From: Betaproteobacteria bacterium Ga0077532
GTDB lineage: Bacteria > Pseudomonadota > Gammaproteobacteria > Burkholderiales > Ga0077523
Assembly: GCA_001464895.1 (NCBI GenBank)
Contig: LNEE01000062.1
Location: 252,333-316,332 of the forward strand
Length of the DNA stretch: 64,000 nt
Direction: 5' to 3'
In this document: positions 1 through 10,115 of the stretch, piece by piece
Position numbering within the stretch: position 1 is the first letter of the stretch
Layout of the letters: each line of letters starts with the position of its first letter
Position numbers and translations under genes: made by a program
The notes under the pieces: generated by a model
What the model was told of the DNA's origin: nothing
The model's input: only the letters and a program-made list of their open reading frames with translations
Database searches by the model: none

Positions 1-38
1 CCGGCGATGGTGACCGGCTTCGAGGACGAGGTGGTCAT
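1..38 (-). CDS. N-terminal fragment of an unidentified gene leaving the window
   Basis: An ATG at 36-38 on the minus strand opens a frame that reads MTTSSSKPVTIA and runs off the window edge. It is divergent from the peroxidase-related gene at 164. Only 12 residues are visible, so no function can be given. The call rests on the open frame and the divergent layout with a shared intergenic space of about 125 bp. Confidence 0.3.
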   Translation of the reverse strand, partial: MTTSSSKPVTIA

Positions 39-103
39 GACGGGGTGTCTCTTCGGATCGTGGAGGGGGTCGTTGGGATCATAACTGCCGATCCTGCGCG
101 GCT

Positions 104-134
104 CCGACAGCACGTACGAAGCGGCTCCTATAAT
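104..134 (+). promoter_or_regulatory. putative sigma-70 promoter of the AhpD-like gene
   Basis: A perfect TATAAT box lies at 129-134, about 30 bp before the ATG at 164. A weak -35 (CCGACA, 104-109, matching the GACA end of TTGACA) sits 19 bp upstream. The -10 is convincing, the -35 is not. The promoter would drive the peroxidase-related gene. Confidence 0.4.
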
Positions 135-163
135 CGACCCCCCCCGCCATCAGGACGCCCGCC

Positions 164-769
164 ATGTCGACCCCACCCATCAGCCGCTATCCGGTACCCG
201 CCCTCGAAGATCTGCCGGAGGACATCCGCACCGTGATGCTGAAGGTGCAGGAGAAGGCCGGGTTCATCCCGAACGTGTTCCTGACGCTCGCCCACCGGCC
301 CGACGAGTTCCGCGCCTTCTTCGCGTATCACGACGCCCTGATGCTCCGGGACTCCGGCCTCACCAAGGCCGAGCGCGAGATGATCGTCGTCGCCACCAGC
401 GGCGTGAACCACTGCCAGTACTGCGTCGTCGCGCACGGCGCCATCCTCCGCATCTACGCGAAGTCGCCGATGGTCGCCGACCAGGTGGCGATCGACCATC
501 GCAAGGCCGACATCACGCCGCGCCAGAAGGCGATGCTCGACTTCGCCGTGAAGCTCGCCCGCACGCCCGAGGCCATCGTCGAGGCCGATCGCGAACTCCT
601 CGTGAACGCCGGCTTCACCGCCGAGGACATCTGGGACATCGGCGGCATCACGGCCTTCTTCGGGCTTTCCAACCGGATGGCCCACCTGCTCGAGATGCGC
701 GCCAATGAAGAGTTCTACCTGATGGGGCGTCTGCCGCCGAAGCCGAAGACCCCGGCCGGCGGCACCTGA
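164..769 (+). CDS. AhpD-like peroxidase-related protein (carboxymuconolactone decarboxylase family)
   Basis: A 201-residue soluble protein of the CMD/AhpD superfamily. Residues E72, C84, C87 and H91 (motif HCQYCVVAH) reproduce the spacing of the E-x11-C-x2-C-x3-H redox centre of AhpD, in which the two cysteines carry out disulphide-based peroxide or peroxynitrite reduction and the Glu and His relay protons. The length fits the 'peroxidase-related enzyme' subfamily. It is a single gene with its own TATAAT box, so it is probably transcribed alone. The electron donor and true substrate cannot be read from the sequence; family members are often annotated more specifically than the data allow. Confidence 0.85.
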   Translation: MSTPPISRYPVPALEDLPEDIRTVMLKVQEKAGFIPNVFLTLAHRPDEFRAFFAYHDALMLRDSGLTKAEREMIVVATSGVNHCQYCVVAHGAILRIYAKSPMVADQVAIDHRKADITPRQKAMLDFAVKLARTPEAIVEADRELLVNAGFTAEDIWDIGGITAFFGLSNRMAHLLEMRANEEFYLMGRLPPKPKTPAGGT

Positions 770-1048
770 GGAAGCCACAGGGGGGCTCTCTTCGAAGGAA
801 CTGCCGCGGCTGCCTCGTGGTTCAGCATCCTGTGCCGTAAACCGCGATTCAGGCACCAGAAGTCGGAACCAACTGCGCCCGCTTTTCCGCTACTGTCCCA
901 TCCGTATCGAGAGAGGGGCCGAGTTGCAGGCAGTGCCTTCAGTCCCTGCGCGAAGTGCCTGTTGTAAAATCGGTTTATTGCCGCGCCGCACCACGAATGC
1001 GCGTGTCGGTGCCTCCCTTCTACGTGGTCCTCGAAAAGGTGTTCAGCC

Positions 1049-3706
1049 ATGGCAGCGCTGCCAGACAACGATCCGCAGGAAACCAATGAATGGCTCGACG
1101 CGCTCGACGGCGTGCTCGAGAACGAGGGCATCGAGCGCGCGCACTATCTGCTGGGCAAGCTGATCGAGAAGGCCCGCCGCGCTGGCGCCTACCTGCCCTA
1201 CAGCGCGAACACGGCCTACATCAACACGATCCCCGCCGGCCTCGAAGTCCGGTCGCCAGGCGATCATGAACTCGAACACCACATCCGCTCGTACGTCCGC
1301 TGGAACGCCGCCGCGATGGTGCTGCGGGCGAACAAGAACTCCAACGTGGGCGGCCACATCGCGAGCTTCGCCTCCGCGGCCACCCTCTACGACGTCGGCT
1401 TCAACCACTTCTGGCACGCTCCGTCCGACAAGCACGGCGGCGATCTCGTCTTCGTGCAGGGCCACTCGGCGACCGGCGTCTACGCGCGGGCCTTCATGCT
1501 CGGACGCCTCACCGCCGACCAGATCGACAATTTCCGCCAGGAAGTCGACGGCAAGGGCCTCTCGTCGTATCCGCATCCGTGGCTGATGCCGGACTTCTGG
1601 CAGTTCCCGACCGTGTCGATGGGCCTCGGCCCGCTGATGGCCATCTATCAGGCGCGCTTCATGAAGTACCTCCAGGACCGCGGCCTGGTCGAGACCGAAG
1701 GCCGCAAGGTCTGGTGCTTCCTCGGCGATGGCGAGATCGACGAGCCCGAATCCATGGGCGCCATCGGCGTCGCGGCCCGCGAGAAGCTCGACAACCTCAT
1801 CTTCGTCGTGAACTGCAACCTGCAGCGGCTCGACGGCCCGGTGCGCGGCAACGGCAAGATCATCCAGGAGCTGGAAGCCGACTTCCGCGGCGCCGGCTGG
1901 AACGTCATCAAGCTGATCTGGGGTTCGTACTGGGATCCCCTGCTCGCGAAGGACAAGACCGGCCTCCTGATGAAGCGCATGGAGGAGTGCGTCGACGGCG
2001 AGTACCAGACCTTCAAGTCGAAGGACGGCGCGTACGTCCGCAAGCACTTCTTCGGGAAGTACCCCGAGTTGCTCGAACTGGTCTCCACGATGTCCGACGA
2101 CGACATCTGGCGCCTGAACCGCGGTGGCCACGACCCGCACAAGATCTACGCCGCGTACCACGCTGCCGTGAACCACAAGGGCCAGCCCACCGTGATCCTC
2201 GCCAAGACCATCAAGGGTTACGGCATGGGCGAGGCCGGCGAGGCGCAGAACATCACGCACCAGCAGAAGAAGATGGGCACGCACTCGCTGAAGGCGTTCC
2301 GCGATCGCTTCGATCTGCCGATCCCCGACGACAAGCTCGACGACACGCCGCTGCTCACGTTCCCCGAGGGTTCGCCGGAACTGGAGTACATGCGGAAGCG
2401 CCGCGAGGAACTCGGCGGCTATCTCCCGACCCGACGCACGCATGGCGACACGCTGGAGATCCCGCCGCTCTCCGCCTTCGACGCGCTCCTGAAGAGTTCG
2501 GAAGAGCGCGAGATCAGCACCACGATGGCCTTCGTGCGGATCCTCGGCACGCTCGTCCGCGACAAGAACATCGGCAAGCGCGTGGTGCCGATCGTCCCCG
2601 ACGAGTCGCGCACGTTCGGCATGGAAGGCATGTTCCGCCAGCTCGGCATCTGGTCCTCGGTGGGGCAGCTCTACACACCGCAGGACGCCGACCAGCTCAT
2701 GTTCTACAAGGAAGACAAGCACGGCCAGATCCTGCAGGAAGGGATCAACGAGCCGGGCGCGATGTCCTCCTGGATCGCGGCCGCCACGTCGTACTCGACG
2801 CACGGCGTGACGATGATCCCGTTCTACATCTACTACTCGATGTTCGGCTTCCAGCGCATCGGCGACCTCGCGTGGGCTGCCGGTGACCAGCGCGCGCGCG
2901 GCTTCCTGCTGGGCGGCACCGCCGGGCGGACCACGCTGAACGGCGAGGGCCTGCAGCACGAGGACGGTCACAGCCACCTCGTGTCGTCGACCATCCCGAA
3001 CTGCATCTCGTACGACCCCACGTTCGCGTACGAAGTGGCGGTCATCATCCAGGACGGCCTGCGTCGCATGTACGCCGAGCAGGAGGACGTCTTCTACTAC
3101 CTGACGCTGATGAACGAGAACTACACCCAGCCGGCCATGCCGGAGGGTGCGGAGGCCGGCATCCTCAAGGGCATGTACCTGCTGTCGGCCGGCAAGGGCA
3201 CGAAGAAGAACCCGCGCGTGCAGCTGATGGGCAGCGGCACGATCCTCCGCGAGGTCATCGCCGCCGCCGAACTGCTGGAGCAGGACTTCGGGGTCACTGC
3301 CGACATCTGGAGCTGCCCGAGCTTCACCGAGCTGCGTCGCGACGGCATGGAGGCCGAACGCTGGAACCGCCTGCACCCCGAGAGCAAGCCGCGCCAGTCG
3401 TACGTCGCGCAGTGTCTCGAGAAGCACGCCGGCCCGATCATCGCCGCCACCGACTACATGCGGCTCTTCGCCGACCAGATCCGCCCGTACCTCGACCGCC
3501 GCTTCACCGTGCTGGGCACCGACGGCTTCGGGCGTTCCGACACCCGCGAACAGCTGCGCAGCTTCTTCGAGGTCAACCGCCACCACGTCGTCGTGGCCGC
3601 GCTCCAGTCCCTCGCGGACGAAGGTGCGATCCCCGCCGCCACCGTGACGCAGGCCATCCTCAAGTATCAGATCGACCCGGAGAAGGCGGTGCCCTGGCGC
3701 GTGTAG
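1049..3706 (+). CDS. aceE: pyruvate dehydrogenase E1 component, homodimeric type
   Basis: Catalyses the thiamine-diphosphate-dependent decarboxylation of pyruvate and the reductive acetylation of the lipoyl group on E2. At 885 residues it matches the single-chain E1 of proteobacteria (E. coli AceE is 887). The ThDP motif is visible as GDG at 226-228 with the two Asn of VVNCNLQR near 255-257; the active-site segment [14 protein letters not shown] lies near 101-114. It is followed after 43 bp by aceF, as expected for a pdh operon. No lpd gene for E3 lies in the window, so E3 must come from elsewhere. The 279 bp leader upstream has a TAAAAT box near 965-970 but no clear -35. A very long antisense frame here is a codon-bias shadow. 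Confidence 0.97.
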   Translation: MAALPDNDPQETNEWLDALDGVLENEGIERAHYLLGKLIEKARRAGAYLPYSANTAYINTIPAGLEVRSPGDHELEHHIRSYVRWNAAAMVLRANKNSNVGGHIASFASAATLYDVGFNHFWHAPSDKHGGDLVFVQGHSATGVYARAFMLGRLTADQIDNFRQEVDGKGLSSYPHPWLMPDFWQFPTVSMGLGPLMAIYQARFMKYLQDRGLVETEGRKVWCFLGDGEIDEPESMGAIGVAAREKLDNLIFVVNCNLQRLDGPVRGNGKIIQELEADFRGAGWNVIKLIWGSYWDPLLAKDKTGLLMKRMEECVDGEYQTFKSKDGAYVRKHFFGKYPELLELVSTMSDDDIWRLNRGGHDPHKIYAAYHAAVNHKGQPTVILAKTIKGYGMGEAGEAQNITHQQKKMGTHSLKAFRDRFDLPIPDDKLDDTPLLTFPEGSPELEYMRKRREELGGYLPTRRTHGDTLEIPPLSAFDALLKSSEEREISTTMAFVRILGTLVRDKNIGKRVVPIVPDESRTFGMEGMFRQLGIWSSVGQLYTPQDADQLMFYKEDKHGQILQEGINEPGAMSSWIAAATSYSTHGVTMIPFYIYYSMFGFQRIGDLAWAAGDQRARGFLLGGTAGRTTLNGEGLQHEDGHSHLVSSTIPNCISYDPTFAYEVAVIIQDGLRRMYAEQEDVFYYLTLMNENYTQPAMPEGAEAGILKGMYLLSAGKGTKKNPRVQLMGSGTILREVIAAAELLEQDFGVTADIWSCPSFTELRRDGMEAERWNRLHPESKPRQSYVAQCLEKHAGPIIAATDYMRLFADQIRPYLDRRFTVLGTDGFGRSDTREQLRSFFEVNRHHVVVAALQSLADEGAIPAATVTQAILKYQIDPEKAVPWRV

Positions 3707-3749
3707 GCCCAGGCCGAGCCCGACTCCCCAAGACCCCACAAGGAACCCC

Positions 3750-5099
3750 ATGGGTGCTATCAAGGAAATCCTGGTCCCGGACATCGGCGACTACAAGGAC
3801 GTGCCGGTCATCGAGATCCTCGTGAAGCCCGGCGACGCCGTGAAGGCCGAGGATTCGCTCGTCACGCTCGAGTCCGACAAGGCCACGATGGAAGTCCCCG
3901 CGCCCGAGGCCGGTATCGTCAAGGACGTGAAGATCAAGGTAGGCGACAAGGTCTCCCAGGGCATGATGATCCTCACCCTCGAAATCGGCGATGCCGCCGC
4001 CGCCGCACCAGCACCGGCCCCGGCGGCAGCACCCGCACCGGCCCCCGCGGCCCCGGCGCCAGCCGCCGTTGCCGCGGCTGCTGCTCCTGCCGCCGCCGCA
4101 CTCGTCGCGGCCCCGGTCGCGGTGCCGCCGACGGCCCCCGTGGTGTCCGGCCCGATCGACGAAGCCTCGTTCGCCAAGGCCCACGCGAGCCCGTCCGTGC
4201 GCCGCTTCGCCCGCGAGCTGGGTGTCGATCTCGGCCGCGTGAAGCCGTCCGGCCCGAAGGACCGCATCCTGAAGGAAGACGTGCAGGCGTACGTGAAGGG
4301 CGCCATCGCCGGGGCGGCCTCCGCACCCGCCGCCGGTGCCACCGGGGGTGCCGGCATCGCACTCGGACTCCCGGCATGGCCCGTCGTCGACTTCGCGAAG
4401 TTCGGCCCCATCGAGACGCAGCCGATGTCGCGGATCAAGCGGATCTCCGGCCCGGCGCTGCATCGGAACTGGGTCCAGATCCCGCACATCACCCAGCAGG
4501 ACGAGGCCGACATCACCGAGATGGAAGCCTTCCGCAAGTCGATGTCCGACGAGGCGGCGAAGAAGGGCGTGAAGCTCACGCCGCTCGTCTTCATCATGAA
4601 GGCGGCCGTCGCGGCCCTGAAGGCGCATCCCGAGTTCAACAGCTCGATGGCGCCCGGCAACGATGCGCTGATCCTGAAGCGCTACTACCACATCGGTGTG
4701 GCGGTCGACACGCCCGGCGGTCTCGTGGTGCCGGTGATCCGCGACGTCGACCAGAAGGGCCTCTTCCAGCTCGCCAAGGAACTCGGCGAAGTGAGCGTCC
4801 GAGCCCGCGACGGCAAGCTGGGCCCCGCCGACATGCAGGGCGGCACCTTCTCGATCTCGAGCCTGGGCGGCATCGGCGGCACGCACTTCACGCCGATCAT
4901 CAACGCGCCCGAGGTCGCCATCCTCGGCGTCTCGCGCTCGTCGATGAAGCCGGTCTGGAACGGCACGGAGTTCGTGCCGCGTCTCATCCTCCCGCTGTCG
5001 CTGTCGTACGACCACCGCGCCGTCGACGGTGCCCAGGGTGCGCGCTTCATCACGCACCTGAACAACGTGCTCTCCGACATCCGTCGGGTTCTGCTCTAG
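3750..5099 (+). CDS. aceF: dihydrolipoyllysine-residue acetyltransferase (pyruvate dehydrogenase E2)
   Basis: Core of the pyruvate dehydrogenase complex; it transfers the acetyl group from lipoate to CoA. Domains in order: a single lipoyl domain (about 1-75, lipoyl-Lys K44 in ESDKATMEV), an Ala-Pro-rich swinging linker (about 83-135), the E1/E3-binding domain (about 139-180, [12 protein letters not shown]) and the catalytic domain with H422 and D426 in the DHRAVDG motif near the C-terminus. Only one lipoyl domain is present, against three in E. coli AceF, which accounts for the shorter 449-residue length. It lies 43 bp after aceE and only 2 bp before nadD, so readthrough into the next genes is likely. 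Confidence 0.96.
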   Translation: MGAIKEILVPDIGDYKDVPVIEILVKPGDAVKAEDSLVTLESDKATMEVPAPEAGIVKDVKIKVGDKVSQGMMILTLEIGDAAAAAPAPAPAAAPAPAPAAPAPAAVAAAAAPAAAALVAAPVAVPPTAPVVSGPIDEASFAKAHASPSVRRFARELGVDLGRVKPSGPKDRILKEDVQAYVKGAIAGAASAPAAGATGGAGIALGLPAWPVVDFAKFGPIETQPMSRIKRISGPALHRNWVQIPHITQQDEADITEMEAFRKSMSDEAAKKGVKLTPLVFIMKAAVAALKAHPEFNSSMAPGNDALILKRYYHIGVAVDTPGGLVVPVIRDVDQKGLFQLAKELGEVSVRARDGKLGPADMQGGTFSISSLGGIGGTHFTPIINAPEVAILGVSRSSMKPVWNGTEFVPRLILPLSLSYDHRAVDGAQGARFITHLNNVLSDIRRVLL

Positions 5100-5101
5100 T
5101 T

Positions 5102-5764
5102 GTGAACGGCCCCGGTCCCGTCGGGCTCCTCGGCGGGACCTTCGACCCGATCCACCATGCCCACCTGCGCCTCGCCCACGAGGCCCAGGCGGCCTGCGGG
5201 CTGGACCACGTGCGCTTCGTGCCCAGCGCGACCCCCCCGCATCGCGGCACGCCCGGCGCCACCGCCGAGCAGCGCCTCGCGATGGTCGAACTGGCGATCG
5301 CCGACCATCCCGGCTTCTTCGCCGACCGCCGCGAGCTGGACCGCTCGCAGCCCAGCTACACCATCCACACCCTCGAAAGCCTTCGCACGGAGTTGGGCGC
5401 CGATCGTCCGATCTGCCTCCTGCTCGGTGCCGATGCCTTCCGGCTGCTGGAGACCTGGCATCGCTGGCGCGACCTCTTCGCCGCTGCCCACCTCGTCGTC
5501 GCCCATCGACCAGGCTTCGACCCGCTGCCCGACACGCCGGCCCTCGTCGACGAGTACCGCCGTCGACGCATCGACGACCCCTCAGCGCTCGCCCGCCAAC
5601 CAGCGGGCTGCCTCCTGCCGCTCGCCATCACCCCCCTCGACATCTCGGCGAGCGCCATCCGGGCGGAAAGAATGGCCGGCGGATCACCGTGCTATTTGCT
5701 TCCCGATTCCGTCCTCGGCTATATTGAATCCCACCACCTCTATCGAAGCGTGGCGGGTGGGTGA
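5102..5764 (+). CDS. nadD: nicotinate-nucleotide adenylyltransferase
   Basis: Adenylates nicotinate mononucleotide in NAD synthesis. The nucleotidyltransferase signature GGTFDPIHHAHL is at the N-terminus and the second signature ISASAIR near the C-terminus; 220 residues is the family's usual length. The GTG at 5102 is chosen because the family starts close before the GGTFDP motif; it lies 2 bp after the aceF stop. Next come rsfS, rlmH, maf and rng, the usual betaproteobacterial order. A 248 bp space without a visible gene separates it from rsfS. Confidence 0.95.
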   Translation: MNGPGPVGLLGGTFDPIHHAHLRLAHEAQAACGLDHVRFVPSATPPHRGTPGATAEQRLAMVELAIADHPGFFADRRELDRSQPSYTIHTLESLRTELGADRPICLLLGADAFRLLETWHRWRDLFAAAHLVVAHRPGFDPLPDTPALVDEYRRRRIDDPSALARQPAGCLLPLAITPLDISASAIRAERMAGGSPCYLLPDSVLGYIESHHLYRSVAGG

Positions 5765-6012
5765 ATGCCTCTGAGGCATCCACCACGCCGACGAATCGCA
5801 ACACACGAAACACGGCCTACACGGGAGCCACAGACCATCCGCCCACCGGCAGTCCCGGTCTTCGAGACCATCCTCCCCGGCCCCTCCGGTGCGTGCTTCG
5901 CGCAGGCCCGACGCCCATGTTGAGCGCTCCCGCGCCACGTATCGAATTCCCCGGGGCCTCGTCCCCGATGTCCAAGAAACCCGATTGATCTCGAGACTTC
6001 CACAGGTGACGG

Positions 6013-6414
6013 ATGCTGGATGACGCATTGACGCGTGCCGCGGTGAGCGCGCTGGAAGACATCAAGGCGCACGACATCACGGTGATCGATGTCCGTGCGC
6101 TCACTTCGCTGTTCGACACCGTGATCGTCGCAAGCGCGGACTCCGCCCGCCAGACGAAGGCCCTCGCCCGCCATGTGCAGGACGAAGCGAAAACGGCTGG
6201 CGGCAGCGTCTTCGGCATCGAGGGCGAGGGCAGCGGCGAGTGGGTGCTGGTGGACCTGGGCGACGTGGTCGTCCACATCATGCAACCCGCCATCCGCGAC
6301 TACTACAACCTCGAGGAACTCTGGGGCGGCAACCGCCCCGTCCCCGGCCGTGCCTCGCCCGTCGTTCACACCCGGGCGCGCGCCCCCGAGGCGAACGTCG
6401 AGACCCGGCCGTAG
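6013..6414 (+). CDS. rsfS: ribosome silencing factor
   Basis: A 133-residue protein of the RsfS/Iojap family. It binds ribosomal protein uL14 on the 50S subunit and blocks subunit joining when nutrients run low. The typical segments DITVIDVRALTSLFDTVIVASADSARQTKALA and WVLVDLGDVVVHIMQPAIRDYYNLEELW are present in shortened reading here as the start and end of the domain. The C-terminus extends about 20 residues past the usual end with a Pro/Arg-rich tail. Position between nadD and rlmH is the standard one. Confidence 0.93.
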   Translation: MLDDALTRAAVSALEDIKAHDITVIDVRALTSLFDTVIVASADSARQTKALARHVQDEAKTAGGSVFGIEGEGSGEWVLVDLGDVVVHIMQPAIRDYYNLEELWGGNRPVPGRASPVVHTRARAPEANVETRP

Positions 6415-6415
6415 T

Positions 6416-6461
6416 GCCGCAGGATCGGCACTTCGCAGGGCCGCAGGATCGGCACGTCACA
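6416..6461. repeat. short direct repeat between rsfS and rlmH
   Basis: The 16-mer GCCGCAGGATCGGCAC occurs twice, at about 6417-6432 and 6446-6461, directly after the rsfS stop. It sits in a 90 bp spacer. No hairpin with a T-run is obvious. It may be a slippage duplication; no function is claimed. Confidence 0.5.
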
Positions 6462-6504
6462 GTGCCGCGCCGACCGGGCCCCCAACCCTGATCCCACCCC
6501 GCCC

Positions 6505-6984
6505 TTGCGCCTGCTGATCGCTGCGGTCGGCCACCGGCAGCCCGACTGGGTCGAGACCGCCTTCGGCGAGTACGCGAAGCGGATGCCCCGCGAGGCCCGC
6601 ATCGAACTCGTCGAGATCCGCCCCGAAACCCGCTCCGACAACGCTGGCGACGCCGCCGTCGGGAAGCTGCTGGAGAAGGAAGCGAAGCGCATCGACGCGG
6701 CCCTGCCTTCCGGCTGCACGCGCATCGCCCTGAGTGAACGCGGCGAGCACTTCACCACCCGCGCGCTGGCCCGGGCCCTGGAGGGCTGGCTCGGCGACGG
6801 CCGGGATGTCGCCTTCCTGATCGGCAGCGCCGACGGCCTGCATCCCGACCTCGAGAACGGCGCCGGCCGGCGCATGGCGCTCTCCGCGATGACCCTGCCG
6901 CACGGTCTCGCGCGCGTCCTGCTCGCAGAACAACTCTATCGGGCACTGTCGCTCATCAAGGGTCATCCGTATCATCGCGATTGA
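6505..6984 (+). CDS. rlmH: 23S rRNA (pseudouridine1915-N3)-methyltransferase
   Basis: SPOUT-class methyltransferase that methylates pseudouridine 1915 in helix 69 of 23S rRNA on the assembled ribosome. The trefoil-knot SAM site is visible in FLIGSADGLHPD and the C-terminal LLAEQLYRALSLIKGHPYH is diagnostic. The length (159 residues) is standard. The start is a TTG at 6505, giving the usual N-terminus RLLIAAVG; no ATG is available at the right place. Its stop overlaps the maf start. Confidence 0.95.
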   Translation: MRLLIAAVGHRQPDWVETAFGEYAKRMPREARIELVEIRPETRSDNAGDAAVGKLLEKEAKRIDAALPSGCTRIALSERGEHFTTRALARALEGWLGDGRDVAFLIGSADGLHPDLENGAGRRMALSAMTLPHGLARVLLAEQLYRALSLIKGHPYHRD

Positions 6985-7628
6985 CCTCACCCCCCGTCGC
7001 CGCCTTGACCAGCAGCCCACCCCGCCACGTGTTCCTCGCCTCCCGCAGTCCGCGGCGCCGCGAGATCCTTTCCCAGATGGGGGTGCGCTACGACATGCTG
7101 CTGCTGCGCGACGCCTCCGGCCGCCCCATCGACGTCGACGAGACCCCGCGGCCCGGTGAGCCCGCCACCGACTACGTCGTGCGGCTCTCGGAAGAGAAGG
7201 CCGAGGTCGGCTGGGCCAGGCTCATCCAGCGGAAGCTCCTGCCCGCGCCCGTGTTGGCGGCCGACACCACCGTGACGATCGACGGCGAGATCATCGGCAA
7301 GCCTGCCGACCGCGCCGAGGCCGCCGCCGTGCTGAGGCGCCTGTCCGGCCGGGAGCATGTGGTCCACACCGCCGTGGCCGTGCAGATGGAGCGCCGGCGC
7401 GAGTCGATCCTGTCGTCGACGCGCGTGTTGTTCGGCGAGCTGACCAACGAGGCCATCGCCAACTACATCGCCACTGGCGAACCCATGGACAAGGCTGGTT
7501 CGTACGGCATCCAGGGCCGCGCTTCCATCTTCGTCCGCCGCATCGAAGGCAGCTACACCGGCGTGATGGGGCTGCCCACCTACGAGACTGCATGGCTGCT
7601 CAACCGCTTCGGCCTGCCGCTCCCGTGA
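6981..7628 (+). CDS. maf: Maf/YhdE family nucleoside triphosphate pyrophosphatase
   Basis: Hydrolyses non-canonical or selected nucleoside triphosphates to monophosphates and pyrophosphate (dTTP/UTP or modified-base class, not decidable here). The family signature FLASRSPRRREIL opens the domain, ADTTVTIDGEIIGKP carries the catalytic Asp, and YGIQG and MGLPTYET follow. The first possible start (TTG at 6981, overlapping the rlmH stop) gives 215 residues with about 16 residues before the domain; a GTG at 7029 immediately before FLASRS is an alternative. Coupled by overlap to rng. Confidence 0.92.
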   Translation: MTSPPVAALTSSPPRHVFLASRSPRRREILSQMGVRYDMLLLRDASGRPIDVDETPRPGEPATDYVVRLSEEKAEVGWARLIQRKLLPAPVLAADTTVTIDGEIIGKPADRAEAAAVLRRLSGREHVVHTAVAVQMERRRESILSSTRVLFGELTNEAIANYIATGEPMDKAGSYGIQGRASIFVRRIEGSYTGVMGLPTYETAWLLNRFGLPLP

Positions 7629-9079
7629 AGGAAGAGATCCTCGTCAACGTCACCCCGCAGGAGACGCGGGTGGCGTTGATGCAGCAGGGGTCCGCCCAGG
7701 AACTCCACGTGGAACGCGCGAGCGCCGTGGGGCTCGTCGGCAACATCTACGTCGGCGTGGTGAGCCGCGTGCTCCCCGGCATGCAGTCGGCCTTCATCCA
7801 CATCGGCCTCGACCGCACCGCCTTCCTGCACGTGGCCGACCTGTGGAGCCATCGCAACGGCGACGACAGCCGGCCCATCGAGAAGGTGCTGCACGACGGC
7901 GACCGCATCCTCGTGCAGGTCATCAAGGACCCCATCGGCACGAAGGGCGCGCGGCTCTCCACGCAAGTGAGCATCGCCGGCCGCTTCCTCGTGTACCTCC
8001 CGCAGGATTCCCACATCGGCATCTCGCAGCGCATCGGCGACGAGGCCGAGCGCGTGCACCTGCGCGAGCGGCTCACCCAACTGCTCTCGCCCGACCAGAC
8101 CGGCGGGTTCATCATCCGCACCATGGCCGAGACGGCCACCGACGACGAACTGCGCGCCGACCTCTCGTACCTGCAGAAGCTCTGGACCGACATCCAGGTG
8201 AAGGCGCGGACCATCTCGGCCCCCGCGCTGCTGTATCAGGACCTCAACCTAAGCCTGCGCGTGCTGCGCGACCTCGCCACCGACCAGACGCAGGTCATCA
8301 TCGTCGACTCGCGCGAGACCTACGAACGCCTGCAGGCCTTCGCCCGCGACTACGCGCTGCCCGTGATGAACCGCGTGGAGCACTACACCGGCGACCGCCC
8401 GCTGTTCGACCTCTACGGCGTGGAGGAAGAGATCGAGCGCGCGCTCGCCCGCCGCGTGGCGCTGAAGTCCGGCGGCTACCTCATCATCGACCAGACCGAG
8501 GCGCTCACCACCGTCGACGTGAACACCGGCGGCTTCGTGAGCGGCCGCACGTTCGACGACACCATCTTCAAGACGAACCTCGAGGCCGCGCAGGTGATCG
8601 CGCGGCAGCTGCGGCTGCGCAACCTGGGCGGGATCATCATCGTCGACTTCATCGACATGGACAGCGACGCCCACAAGGAATCCGTGCTCGCCGAGTTCAA
8701 GAAGGCCCTCGCCCCCGACCGCACGCGCATGACGGTGAACGGCTTCACCGCGCTGGGCCTCGTCGAGATGACCCGCAAGCGCACCCGCGAAAGCCTCGCC
8801 CACGTGCTGTGCGAACCGTGCCCCACCTGCCACGGGCGCGGCGAACTGAAGACGCCCCAGACCGTGTGTTACGAGATCCTCCGCGAGATCCTGCGCGAAG
8901 CCCGCCAGTACGACGACACCCGCGAGTTCCGCATCCTCGCGTCGCAGAAGGTGGTCGACACCTTCCTCGACGAGGAATCACAGAGTCTGGCGCTGCTGGA
9001 GGAATTCATCGGCAAGCCGATCCGCCTGCAGGTGGAGAGCATCTACCACCAGGAGCAGTACGACATCGTGCTGGTGTAG
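7625..9079 (+). CDS. rng: ribonuclease G
   Basis: Endoribonuclease that matures the 5' end of 16S rRNA and degrades mRNA. The 484-residue length matches RNase G rather than RNase E, since no long acidic/basic scaffold follows. Visible features are the N-terminal S1 domain (about 30-125), the catalytic Asp region DVNTGGF and IIIVDFIDM, and the CEPCPTCHGRG zinc-link cysteines that hold the dimer. A GTG at 7625, overlapping the maf stop, is taken as the start. This is the last gene of the core cluster; after it the base composition changes. Confidence 0.95.
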   Translation: MKEEILVNVTPQETRVALMQQGSAQELHVERASAVGLVGNIYVGVVSRVLPGMQSAFIHIGLDRTAFLHVADLWSHRNGDDSRPIEKVLHDGDRILVQVIKDPIGTKGARLSTQVSIAGRFLVYLPQDSHIGISQRIGDEAERVHLRERLTQLLSPDQTGGFIIRTMAETATDDELRADLSYLQKLWTDIQVKARTISAPALLYQDLNLSLRVLRDLATDQTQVIIVDSRETYERLQAFARDYALPVMNRVEHYTGDRPLFDLYGVEEEIERALARRVALKSGGYLIIDQTEALTTVDVNTGGFVSGRTFDDTIFKTNLEAAQVIARQLRLRNLGGIIIVDFIDMDSDAHKESVLAEFKKALAPDRTRMTVNGFTALGLVEMTRKRTRESLAHVLCEPCPTCHGRGELKTPQTVCYEILREILREARQYDDTREFRILASQKVVDTFLDEESQSLALLEEFIGKPIRLQVESIYHQEQYDIVLV

Positions 9080-10115
9080 GGGGAAGCGCTCGCGGCGCGG
9101 TGGCGTGAGTCCGAGGCCGTTCGTGGGTCGGCCTTCAGGCAGGCGCGGCGATGGCGGGGTGCGGCGGTAAATTGACATGCGCCAGTGTCGATTCGCCGTT
9201 GCGGGATCCGCACGTCGGTCATCAGGCGCTTTGCCATCGTGCCGAACGTCGCTTGGTGGATCGCGGAATCGTGATGGTTCTCGTCCGAAGCATCCACGCG
9301 CGGTTCTATGCCACCCTGGCCGGAGCGTCCCATCGGCCCTTGAGGGTAGCCAAACAAAGGCCAGCTGACGAAATTGCGCTCAGCCGCCTCACGCCGCACG
9401 ATCTGCACTGCACCGTGAAGTCGAACCTGAGTGAGTGCAGTCCTCGCGGCGCGATGTTTCGGAGCTCCGCCTGCAGGACAGGCTCTTGACAGTGCACGGG
9501 GCCTACTACCGGCTCATGCACTTCGCGGATCGGCGGAGCGGTCTACTTGCGATCGCGCAGCTACCCGCGGATGGCTCCTCTCCCCAACACTCAGCGCCAA
9601 GAGCAAACTAAGTGTGGCCCATCGAGAGCGGTGGCGGTAGATCTTGCGACCGCTCGGCGCTGCGTCACGGCTGCGTTCGCGTCCCGGAGAAGCTAAGGCA
9701 GCAGCCCACCCACCTAGGCCCCTTGGCAATCCCGGGAGTATGGGAGCATACAGGAGCACAGCAATAGCGAGAACAAGGGAGAACCTGGAGCACTGCATTA
9801 CCCCAGCCAACCACTGTGTGTCGCTCAATTTGCGTGAGCGATTTGGCACATTACATGCATTTGAGATGTGCTACCTTCCCACATCTCATGCGATCGGAGA
9901 GTCCTGATTCAAGAGGAGCAATTGGGCAAATCGAGGCCTAAGAGTCATTGCTTCAGCGGGCTTGCGTTCCTACGATTCTCCCTGCGATCCGGGCATGTTC
10001 ACGCCGACGAGTGAGGCCTCCAAAACCCGCTCGGCTGACGAGCGCGGCGAGACAACGGGCACTCCAGCGCCCGGCCCTGGACCGCACCTTGAAAGATCGA
10101 CGAAGGAAGAGGCGC
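9080..10115. other. about 1 kb region without a supportable gene
   Basis: No reading frame here has family-like content or a good ribosome binding site; the short frames overlap each other and have no recognisable motifs. The sequence turns less GC-rich toward the right, marking the junction from the core cluster to the accessory island. One clear inverted repeat lies at 9863-9887. No tRNA or attachment-site duplication was recognised. Confidence 0.6.
9863..9887. promoter_or_regulatory. inverted repeat upstream of the island's first gene
   Basis: GAGATGTG (9863-9870) is mirrored by CACATCTC (9880-9887) with a 9 bp spacer, and GCAT/ATGC extends the arms on both sides after a 2-base bulge. It lies about 230 bp before the GTG of the winged-helix-like gene. 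It could be an operator or a transcript hairpin; there is no T-run for a terminator. Confidence 0.4.

Noticed and set aside
1043-3784. A 913-codon open frame antisense to aceE
   Set aside because: The + strand frame is a full-length AceE with all ThDP motifs. The antisense product is low-complexity (His/Arg/Val/Gly) and is a by-product of GC-rich third positions.
3660-5057. Long frame antisense to aceF
   Set aside because: Mirror of the lipoyl/catalytic coding frame; Gly/Arg-rich with no motif.
9948-10115. Longer N-terminus for the wHTH gene
   Set aside because: The extension is Arg/Pro-rich and lacks an RBS, while AGGAAGAGG precedes the GTG at 10116.
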